Assembly: GCF_932526225.1 (NCBI RefSeq)
Contig: NC_064036.1
Span: 14,317,181 to 14,377,180 of the forward strand
Source: Nematostella vectensis
Lineage: Eukaryota; Cnidaria; Anthozoa; Actiniaria; Edwardsiidae
Direction of reading: 5' to 3'
DNA: 60,000 nt
Below the pieces are notes generated by a model. It was not told where the DNA came from. It did not search any database and saw nothing but the letters and a program-made list of their open reading frames with translations. Below are positions 26,601 to 38,600 of this stretch, piece after piece (positions within the stretch are counted from its first letter, which is position 1; each line of letters starts with the position of its first letter). The translations under genes and the position numbers were made by a program.

Positions 26601-29600
26601 TGATTTCGCCGTCAATCACTGTCAAGGAATGACATGTTGCCAGGGCAGCCAGGAGAGGGCATTTTGGGAGGGCGGTGGCATCTGCCACCATAAAACTGAA
26701 CCTGCGAAATAGTCACAGAACAAGAGCAAAATAAGGGTAATGTCACCATAGCAAATACCAAAGGGTTCTTATCAGCATCTGGCAGGTGCTGGCGCAGTTT
26801 GCAAAGGATTTTATATGTTTAAAAATACCCTACATACCGCCCCTTATCGATAGGAACAACCCCAAGCAAATCCAAGCCATCCTCCGTGAGAGTTCCAGTC
26901 TGCAAAATGGAAATGTTGAGAACATTGAATGACATAAACCACAGGCGAATACCTAGCAGGAGGAAGGGAGGGGGTGAATAGGGGGGGGGTAGCCGGGTCG
27001 ATAATTTACAAAGGAAGTCTCGTCCCCACCAACACCATCGACACCACCATCACCATCAACATCACCGTCAAGCAAACACAAAGTATGAATTATGCTTCAC
27101 CTTAAACTCTCTAGCGACGCCATGCAACACAGCCTGGTATGAAAATTCAAAACCAACCTTATCAAAGCAGAACAACTTCAGCTTCCCACACATGTTGATT
27201 CTGTGAAGAAAATTACAATTAGAAACTGATCGGTAAAACCTCGTTCGCACGAGTGTGCTTGTGTTTATGCGCGCGCACGTGGAGACTTGGATGCCCCAAG
27301 TAGCCCTCTTTGATTTTCCCAAATAGGAGCGCACGATCTAATGGGCATTTTCTTCAAATGATCAGCAAAAAATCAGGCGCGCGTTGTACAGCAGAAGCTA
27401 ATTTCTAAAAAAAACTGGCTAGTGGACTCCGGTAAAGTCTAGTGGAGACTCACTTAGAAGGATTGATAAGGTAGATTTGCTGTTTTTTGAGTCAGCTATG
27501 GATTGCGAACGCTGTGACAACAAACATGACGACTGTATGTGTGCTCGAGCGTACGTACGCGCTTGCGGTCATGCGCACGCGTGTGGATACTCACCTAGAG
27601 GTATTGATACAGTATATCTGCTTTTTCAGACTCTGAAATGCGTACACTGTGACACAGACATGGCCGTTGTATGCGTGATTGTGCGCGCGCGCGTGGAAAC
27701 TCACCTAGAGGGATTGATACAGTAGATCTGCTGCTTTTTGAGTCTCTGGACCGCGTACACTGTGCCAACAGACATGGCCGCCGGCAGAGCTGGAGGCACC
27801 GCGATTGTGATCACATCCAGAGCTTTCTTTATTATATTACCGACTGTTGCCTGTTGAAAACAATCACAATCGCCTAGCATCTCTCTGAAAATCACTTCGT
27901 TATCAATACGATGCTCAAATTTGCAATTTGTACTTTATCCTAAGCTCTAATCTTACCCCTTGTTTGATAAATACATAGACACTGTAAGAGAAGCCCGTGC
28001 AAGCTGGAAGAGAGACACGAATCAAACAGTTATAACAATTACGTTTATCTTACACTCAACTAAATAGCAATACTGGTCAATGTTGTTATTGATGTTCCCA
28101 AACGTTTTTTGCCTCTACTTTTGTTGCTGCTGCTACAGTAGGTTTGTTCTGTTGTCATTTTTACTGTTGAAGATGTTGTCGATGTTGCTTTTAACTCTGA
28201 TGTTGTTGTTGAAGCTGTTGTTGTTGTTGTTGTTGTACAAGTGCTGCTTTCTGCTGCTGTTTACTTTCAATGCCAATGTTGTAGTAGTATTGCCTTTGGT
28301 CGTATCATTAACCCCTTACCTAAAATACCTAGGAAACCAATGAACCGCATCGAGTCCCTGAAGAACTTGAAGCCAACAGGGCGGGGGTTAAGAATCGAGC
28401 GAATCAGGCCGCCTTTAGTGGTCGAAAATCCTAGCAAGAACACAAAAACAAATATTGAATACTTGAGGTTAAATTCTCAGGTTAAATTCTTTTCTGTTTG
28501 AAAACGGCTTACAGCGATTCTGAGTACTCTGCGAACTCATCCTCATAAGTTCTCAGCGACAAGATACATTTTGGCTTGCGTCAGTCAAAGTCCTTGAACT
28601 GTTTTCTTTGGCTCACACTTTGATGGCTTTCTACCAAGCTATTTTACTGCTACGCGTCGACCAATCACATAGCTAAAAAAATTCAAAACTTGATTGACCA
28701 AGGTGAAAAGGCTGCTTTTTATTTTGAAAATATTGGCGAAAGTTATCAAAATGGCAAAAATCGCATTAAAGCCTTGAGTACGAAAAAAAAATCTCTTAGG
28801 AATACACTTTTTTTTGGATACAGTACTTTTACATAGCTACATAAGGGTTATTTATCTAAGTACCCACGTCTAGTGTAGCAAGTCGTCCACGATCAACAAG
28901 AAATATTGTAGCAATGCGCTCGGTGTTTAACGGTAGATACCCTGTACATGATCATTGGTGCAATGTATACCTGTGCATATCACCACTGCCAGCACTTTAG
29001 CATGGCCGTAATATCTGGTCTGGATGACTTTGGTGCCGTTGAATAGAGTATGTCTCTTGTGCCCTACAAGGCTGTAGATCTCGTCCTTAAACTCGTGTGA
29101 TTCATCGGGGTTCTTGGATGAAGTATGGCTCGGTAGAGGAGTCTTGGTAACAGGAACGCTTTCACCTGTGGCAGCAAGTAAAGCATTGTACAGTATTTTC
29201 TGGCATAAAGCCTTTTCAAGAAAAATGGTGTAGAACCTGGAGCGTGTGGAATAAGAGCACATGTTTTATGTTCTTACAGGAATGTTGCAATATAATGCTG
29301 AGACATTTCCCTTACTTTCGTACTATTTACTAACACAATATTAATCAGTAAAATATTATTAAATAAAAAAATTTGGTTCGAGACAACAAAGGTGACAGCA
29401 TGAACCGCTATAAAATCATATCTTTTTTATGATACCAGCTAATTTAACTGGAACTTGGATGTTTTTTGGCCTCTTTGCACAGAAAAAGGTATGGATCACT
29501 TTTCGTCAATTGACGAGGAACACAGATTCAAAGAATATCAACCGACCATTCCTTTACTATTAACACAATTAACGAAATGCGATGAAAAGTATCTAATGTA

Positions 29601-32600
29601 ATTACTGACTTGAATTAGCCTAGCTGAGTAACTCAGTATTGCGTGAAAGCGTACAAATGGAAGCTCAATAAACCTTCTCCAGAAACCTGATTGAGTCACA
29701 TAGGTTCTTGCCTTAACCTTCTTCTTTACCTGTGAGCATGCTTTCATTGACAATACAATTGCCACTGATAAGAGCAGCGTCGCAGTGCATTGTGGCTCCC
29801 TGGGCAGGGATCACTATGACGTCACCAGGGACGAGGTCTGTTGACTGGATTTCTTCAGTGACTAAATAATGAGCACAAAGTTTAATACTTCGTTGTGTAC
29901 ACCTACCGCACTTAAGATTCAAGAGCCCTTCTGAGGTACATAGACTCAGGTACACGTTTGTTATTGTTTACAATCAATATCGGAAGAGGAATATTTGAAG
30001 AAATCTCAAAGTGATCACCTTAAAAATAAAATTGTATGGTTTATTTGGCCGAAAAACGGCCCAACAATCACTGCATGCATTCACCTGCTGTTCTTCATAC
30101 TGTTCATTACATCCCCACCATGCCAATGCTTTAAGTTCTGACTTACCAAAGTATTAAGAAATACAAGCTCAATATACATACCCCCATTGTTCTCCCTTCT
30201 TACTTACCCCCATTGTTTCTCAATATAGTAACAATGTCTGTTTGAGCTACCATGTTTCGTAAGGACATTAAATGCTGGAAATAAAAGAGCTCACTCTAAT
30301 TGTTTTGCTTTGGCAACTTAATTTATAATAAAAATAATGCGGTAAGTTGGGTACATAAAAAATCTTTGCTCAAGATAGATATCCTAGAACAAAAGTACAC
30401 AGTAAATCGAACATAGGGGAAGAGGAGAAGAAAGGTATAACACAAGTTGCCTCCTTCGCAGGCGTCTCAAGTGTTTTGGGTCTTTATTGGGAAAAAAAGC
30501 CTTTTATTGATTTTGGGCTTCCTGTGGTGTGATCAAGAAAGTGTGGGCCTGGGAGAGAGGAAAGGAGGGGCCTTTTGCCCCCCTGCCTCTACCGGCTTCC
30601 GCTCTATCCTTAGCCCCTTTATTCAATGAATAGTACTACAGGAAGCCCAATTCATAAAAAAAATTACTGAAAAAAGTACAAAAAACACTTGAGATGCGTG
30701 TGGAGCAGGCTATAACACAAGTACAGTGAAACACAAAAGCATCTCACCTTCTTTGTTTGATGAACACTGATGCAAATCGATCCAATGGAAATAATCGAGA
30801 TAGCGACTGCATAGTAGTAGTAATTATCATTCAGCCAAAGGCAGACACTGGCCACTTGAAATATGTAGAAGGGGTCCAAAGCCTGGAATAACAATGTGCA
30901 ATATTATATAAAGGTGGTAACACCCTCCTCCCCCTATTTACAAACAGCTATGGGTTTTGTTGCATATGGCATATAATACACTACTAACTAAGTGTTAGAT
31001 TATGGACGCGAGTGTTCTATGGGATTTAGGGCACACACTAAATCTGCGAGTGTGAGTGTGAGTGCTCTAAAATCCATAGAATAAGAGCGTTATATAACTT
31101 TCTTAGAAAATCAACACTGCCACGAGATATTTTGAAATGCTTTTATACTAGATGTCACTGGCAAATCGACATCATTAAATATAAAACAATTAAAACAATA
31201 TCTTAATGTCGAAGGCAAGTGTATGGTTGTCAACAAGTTATCAACTCATAAGGCAATACTGACGGGTCAATTGTGTGCGAATAAAACTAGATTTTTCTGT
31301 CCCGGAAAAAGAAAGCATGCTGTTTTAAAAGCCAATCGGTGAAATAAAGTAAGAAAAGAGCAAGCGAAAACAAATTCCACATCAAAACATGAAAAGTATG
31401 ATCTATGGACAAGAGAAGCAAAGGATAAACCGTGGATTCGATTTTCGGGTAGTTTCTCGTTGTAACAGAGCACCATTCACCTCTAGCTAAAGCACCAACT
31501 TGGTGTTCTCAGACAAATTCTGAAAGCACCACACGAATCACTACTCTCGCCGTTTGCCGCCAGATTGCACCAACATGGAGTCTTGTTTTGTCAGCTTTGT
31601 CGGTCCTGACAAACCGACAAACGCGTTTTAAGGCACATAACCATTGCACAGAGCACTGACAAATCAACGCTGACAAATTTTGTCGACCTGTGGACTGACA
31701 AATCGACACTGACAAATTTTGTCGACCTGTCGACTGACAAATCGACAGTGGCAACGCGTTTTGCAAACAGTTTCGTATTTTTCAAAACACTTTCCCTCTA
31801 CGAGTAAACAATTTGGATGACAGATGGGGAGGTTACCGGTCTCTTTTTTTTTTTTTTTTTGCTAGGGCGCTGTGTAAAATCTGATTGAATTACACGAATT
31901 TATAGGACATTTCGGATTGTTTGATGTGGTCCTCGTATAATTTAGCAATTTTTAAAACTAAGTAGCTAATAAAAAAAGACAAAAAAGTATTTCCTGCCAA
32001 CCCCCTCCTCAAAACTGGTTCAACCAGATGGCACTTGTTTTGAATTTTCCTATCCTACCCCCTTGAAAGATCTTCAGTAGGTCCCTCAGTAGGGGCTTCG
32101 CCATTCGTAAGCGCTAGTGTTTTAAATTTTGAGAAATCAGCGTCTTCAAGGGTTCCCATTGGCCGTCAGATCAGAAGCAGAGATAGATGCCAAGATTAGA
32201 CAACATAACAAGGAGGGGAATGTATTCGGTGTTTTGCTGAACAAACAAGCAGAATTAGAAAGTAAAAAAAAACTAGTGGGGTAAGCTTTAGTGTTGTCAC
32301 ATAGGCGCCATGGAATACTGTAAAAACCCGCAAGTAAGAACCTCAAATTTAGTAACATGTTAGACTTATTCTCCAAAAAATGAATGGGCAAACCATGGGG
32401 GGAAAAAGATTTTCACTTGCGCGTTTTTCACCGTGTTTATGTAAGTTCGTTCCTATAACAGTACATCACTTAACGCAGGATTTCAAATGCGAAACATTGT
32501 GTTATGTGACGTCATCTGAAGTGTACTTCTCAATAAACGAAAATTACTCGTCAGATTTGACCAAGCATACTTCCTTTCATGCAATATCCTTGTTTTATAT

Positions 32601-35600
32601 GGCATCGTCTACTGAAACTGTTTCAACCTTATCGCCAAGTCGAGAAATGTACAGTTACAATAAAAATTGCACCGCGACCAAAACGTTGGAAATTATCGAA
32701 GCTTTTTCTGCATTACTTTATGACATTTCCAATCTTATTTCCTTTATTTATTATTTTTTTTTTTGTAGACCGATGTAAATGTTCCTATATTTGTAAGCCG
32801 GTTTCCCATACATAGTACTTACAAAATCTGTGATTAGGGCCCGTGTCTGAGTTGTAAAGTATAAAAACGGGTCCGACACCAAAAATCTGTTGAGTCGGGT
32901 CAGCCGCAACGGAATGAACGCATATGAAAAATTTGCTCGGGAAATCGGCACATGTACATCAGTCATTACTTTTAAGCCCAACTAGTACTATTTGAATAGC
33001 TTGGAGGATTGATTTCAGTCCAGCTCTATTTTATATTTTAAAATTAAATTACTTAACAAATTTTGACCCAAACTTTTCATTGACGGACAGAAATGTGCCA
33101 AGAACATTGACTTTTAAAACTGGTGGTCGCAAAACAAATATTTTAACCTGTAAATTGGCTTTAATTGAATTTTAAGAGATAGGCCAATCTATATTTTATT
33201 TGTGCAGAATGATTGACATTCATAGCTAAAGTTGGTGTTTTATAGTTTCGATTCGTGTATTAAAAGGTTTCTTGTATCAACATGTCTATGTATTATTTTT
33301 TCCATTTTATCTCTAATGAAACGAGCAAATTAACCATCGGCGGGACAAATTGTTTGGTATGTTTGTCCACCGCGGGTGTAACTAGAAATGCTATCGTGAG
33401 AACACATTTGCCTGCAGAAATCGTAATAATCCTCCAGATTTAGGAAAACCTTTTGAATGTTAAACAAATGCAATTCTAGGTTGCCCTGACATGTTATCAA
33501 GATGGAATTGGAATGTGTTTGCGCTAATTTCGCGTCAGAGGAGCGGCCAGCAAGCGTGTGATTGCACCTTCAACACAACACCTGCTTGTTGCAAAAGTAT
33601 TCAGCGTGTGGTTGGAGAATCTTGAATCTTTGTAGTACGTACATAATTGTCGTTATCCAAGTAATGCATTTGATTAAAAATGTAATTGTGCTTCAAATGC
33701 AATCTCGTCATATGCTGAACATTATTTTTTGGAAATACATGCTAATGATTCATTTCTCTCTTGTGTCAGGACAAAATTATGCTAAGCTGGATTATTCTCT
33801 TGCAACATTTGTCAATCCTCTGTGCAGTGCTTATGTGCCGTGAAACGCGTTTGTCGATTTGTCAGTCGACAAGTCGACAAAATTTGTCAGTGTTGATTTG
33901 TCAGTGCTCTGTGCAGTGGTTATGTGCCGTGAAACGCGTTTGTCGATATGTCAGTCGACAGGCCGACAAAATTTGTCAGCGTTGATTTGACAGTGCTCTG
34001 TGCGGTGGTTATGTGCCGTGAAACGCGTTTGTCGATTTGATAGTCGACAGGTCGACAAAATTTGTCAGTGTTGATTTGTCAGTCCTCTGTGCAATGGTTA
34101 TGTGCCTTAAAACGCGTTTGTCGATTTGTCAGGACCGACAAAGCTGACAAAACAAGACTCCATGTTGGTGCAATCTGGCGACAAACGGCGAGAGTAGTGA
34201 TTCGTGTGGTGCTTTCAGAATTTGTCTGAGAACACCAAGTTGTTGCTTCAGCTAGAGGTGATTGACGCCATCTTTGTGCTCTGTTACAACGAGAAACTAC
34301 CCGATTTCCTATTTTCGTAAAAACTAGATCACTTTATTTTCGCGATTTCCCTATTTTGGGATAATATAATCAAGCAAAACAAGAGGAATTAAAATGTGCT
34401 GTAATCATCAAAACTTAGACAATTTGTAACAAAAAGAAGCGTGGGCTAAATTTAGTTTCATAAAAATCTATAAATAAGTACATTAGATGACTAAATAGAC
34501 AAGGTGTTTTCATAAAGCTTATTTAACGGCCAATATTCCCCCAAAGGCTTTTTATGTAATCACTTAATTTTCGCGCATCCTAATTTTCGCGACATTTAAT
34601 TTTCATGTCACTTAATTTTCGTGAATCGTTTAAAATCACGATATTAAAGTGACGCGAAAATTAAGCGTAATAAGGTATTGTATTTTTCAGGAAATATAGG
34701 TAGGTTTTCACAAAACGCTTTCCATCTACGCATAGTTCACATGCTTTATAGATTTGCAGAATAATAGGCTATATGTTTTTTTTTATTCATCATAATAAAT
34801 TTTGTCCAATCCTTCCAAATCTTGCTGCTTTTGTATGTAAAGTACATAAATAGGTTAATGCTGTTTTTTTTTCGATTTTAAACGTCAAAAATGTGGTGTT
34901 TATGAAAAATGGTCTCTCAGGAAAAAAAAAAAAACATAAAAAGTTATTGGGCTAATCGATTGGTCATATAATATACTTTATTCAGGCAAAGTAACAAAAA
35001 TTTGTTTTTTGGGCCGATTTCCAACTTTTCTTAAATCTTACAGTTAAGTAGCCACCAAAAGTGCTGTTACTCTAATAGCAATAATACCATTTTACTGTAC
35101 CTCCTCAAGAAATAGCCTCCCGTAAGACTTGACCTTGACATCAATAATATTTGATCCATAAATGGACAATCTTCAAGCATAGGAGAGATGTCAGTGTAAT
35201 CATTCATTGTTTGATTCAAACAATATGTATGCAGTTGTACATTTGTCAGCATCATGATCTGAATGCCATAGCTATCATTTGTTGTTCCCCACAGCATTTT
35301 TATTGTTGTTATCACCAACATTAACATCATAGCTTAAATCATCTTCTTATTTTACACCATGCAATCACAGTGCATAAGTTCAGATACCTGTTAATTGCCT
35401 CCTCTGATTGCAGCCCAGGGGCGTGTTCAAATATGCCACTGACTGTTGTATTTTCATCAAGGCCTCTACAGCACAAAAAGAAAGTCAAAGAAACTTTTGG
35501 CATACTAAACTAATAAAGCATAAACACAAAATAAAAACCAGATCCCATCAGCAAAAATGTCATTGTATTCCATACAGTACCTCAGAATTTCAAACTTGCC

Positions 35601-38600
35601 ATTGCTAAAGTTCCATACATATTTCAAGTGGCGGTAAATAAAATAAACCATCTGATGAATTGAGAAAACAATTATCATTAGAGAGACAGGGATAGATACA
35701 GGATTTTTAATTTTAATTTTTAAATCCATTGCTAGGGTAAGAAGGGCAAAACAGGTAATTTCCAGTGCAGGTGAGTTTACTTACAACAGAATATGGTTGT
35801 CTTCCATTTTGATTACTCAAAAGATTCTGTGAAGATAAAAACTGTCAGCTGAATAAAGCAGAATTGAGTAATACTGTAAATACAGTAGCACTGAAAAGAA
35901 AAAAATATACTTTGTGTAAAATTGCAAAAATCAGATTTGTTGTTTTCATTTTCCTGTGGTGATGCATAAATCATTCCTTTCACTGTACCCACCTGTTTTT
36001 CGTTACTTGTAACATCAATGATACAGTCATTACTTTCATAGGCCATACTAAAAAAAGTTTTAAAAGATATTTGAGGCTTTGTACGGGGAGAAGTGCATTC
36101 TCAGCTACAGATGTTCTGAAGTTAAATACTATTTAGGACGATTGGAAAAATTGGTAATAATTATCTGAAAATAAACAGACAAATCAAAACAAACCAATCT
36201 GAAAACCCTTCTTAATTGATCTGAGTAAAAACTGATACCAATACACTTTCCCAAAATCAATTAACATAAAAAAGTTATGGATTCAGAAAAGCTAAAACAA
36301 TGGATTCAGAAAAGCTACAATGCTCTTAGTGTGGTCTTTTTGACTGAAGATTCTCTAAGGCTGAAAAGCGGTTAGTCCAAATACCCCTCCCAGAGGAGCT
36401 AACTAAGAGAAATGCAAAGACAAGGGGGCCATGCTCTGCTTTCACACAACTGGGAGGTCAATAAATGTTTTTCAGCATTCCTTCTTCATCAGAACCATCC
36501 CAAAGTGGAATTCCCTTCCAGCAGAAGCCATTGAGGCGGACTCTGCATGCTCATTGCATGTAAATAAGACTGACACACCCCTCACCATCTATTGCGCTAT
36601 TAGTACCCATTACTATATAAAGCAATTACCACAATTAAAGATTAAAGATTTGGTGGCTTTGGATACAACAACAAAAGTGATGAAAAAACTAGTTGTACGG
36701 AGACTTTTGACAAGTCCATCATGTGGTATTACTAGAAAGACTATTGTTACTACTGTAGATTAAATTTATTGCCCAAGTCTAGCAGACTTTCAGTAGGCAT
36801 TTAAGAGAGAATTCACTTATTCACAACTTTGATCAGCCTTTGACAAAAATAATATACCAAAACAATTTATATGATTTTTACAGGGAAAAGTTTTGAAAAT
36901 GTATATGTCAAAATTACTAGCTTACTGTGTGCAGGGCAATGAAGAACATTTTTTCAAAGTTTGAAAATTAATTAAATTGACACAGAACGAGTAACTCAGA
37001 AAAACAGAGCCTTAGGAAAATTCAAAAATCATGTTTAACAGCTTTCAATAAAGATATCAAAATGGAAGCACCACATACATGTATAATTACTATAGTAGTA
37101 ACATGTTCTGGTATGGTATAAGATGTTTAATGTCCATTGATAATGCTTGATATTCTGTTAAAATTAATCTAAATTATTTTCTACAGGGAGAACCTTGAAT
37201 TGGGCAAATTAATAACTTATTCAAACTTCTTATTCTAACTATTCTAACTATTTATTGTTTTGAGAAAGTAACTTTAGTTAAGATTCAGTAACCGACAGTA
37301 GCAAGCTAATTTGGTGATTAGTGGTCAGGTGTTTGTACCATGAGCTCCCCGAGCTTGGGAGACTGGTTGACCTCACATCATCGACGGAAAATAAATTATT
37401 GTATCGTTGTGTTGTATTGATAAGCAAAAAATAGAAAATCATCAATAAATAACATTAGCAAATAGTTATTTCTATTTAATATATAGATAGTCAAGGGAGC
37501 TACTGTACATAGATAAGAATATTGGCTTACCTTGTGCCATTTTTTGGTATCTTCTCGTGAACAACATCTTCTACACTCCAGAAATTGTAAGATGACTGCC
37601 AAGGAAACAAATTGATCAACCTGTGCCGTTACATCATCATATCCAAAATTAAAAAAAGATATTTGTAATGTCCATCATGATTTAAAAAAAATACAAGGAA
37701 AAATACTGTATTTTAGAAAAAAAAGTGTACTACAAATACCTTGAGCAAGACATAGTCAGCTCTACAACAGTGGCATTGTGTGCAGATAAGCTTTAACTTC
37801 CACTCTGGCTTCCAGTAGCAGATGAGAATTAAGAACCCACCAGAACATAGAACCAGCATGTAAAACAAAAGCAACTGCAACAAAATAACAAACAAGCTTT
37901 TTATCATTTATTGTACTTATTTATTCAGGGCTCAAGTTTGACAGTATTTGGAAACACACTTAAGGGGCTCAAAATAGAGCAAGCAGGGTTCAGCATAGGT
38001 TACGGTTCGTTACGGATGTTTCCGGATGTTAGCGCCAAGTATTCAGCGAAGTTCGGGAAACTTCGGTTGTATTAATTTCTGTCAGTACAGTACAACACAT
38101 GGATTCTCTAAATGCAAACATGATTTTGAAATAGGTGGCACTGAAATAGATGTCCACCGCATTCTTTTTAAATCATCTTTTTGATAAATTTCAACGTCTA
38201 AATGTGTCCTCACCTTGAAGGTGTTTGTAGAATACCCATAACAAACCTTAAAAATAAGAACATAAAAAGTTAGCAACACAGGTTGTCATATAGTGCAAAA
38301 GAGTCCTCTAATTAACTTGCCAAAAGGCAAGATATTGGCTATGCACAAAAATCAAAACATGCCAAGTATCAAAATGTCTGGTATCAAACACAATTTGATT
38401 AGTTTGATTTCGTTAAATAAGTCACTTAAATTCCAATGTCTATGAATAATACTTGAACTGTAATTATGGCAATAATAGCAATAACAACATGCACAATACA
38501 CTTTTTTTGTCCAGCCCAGCCTGAGATTTCACCAGTTTTAAACAAAATGCTAAGAACATGCAGAGGCCTATGTTATAGCAGAAAAATTATTGCTATTTTA

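Noticed and set aside
36431-36763. Plus-strand frame as a host gene
   Set aside because: [15 protein letters not shown] identifies it as the tail of a dead LINE.
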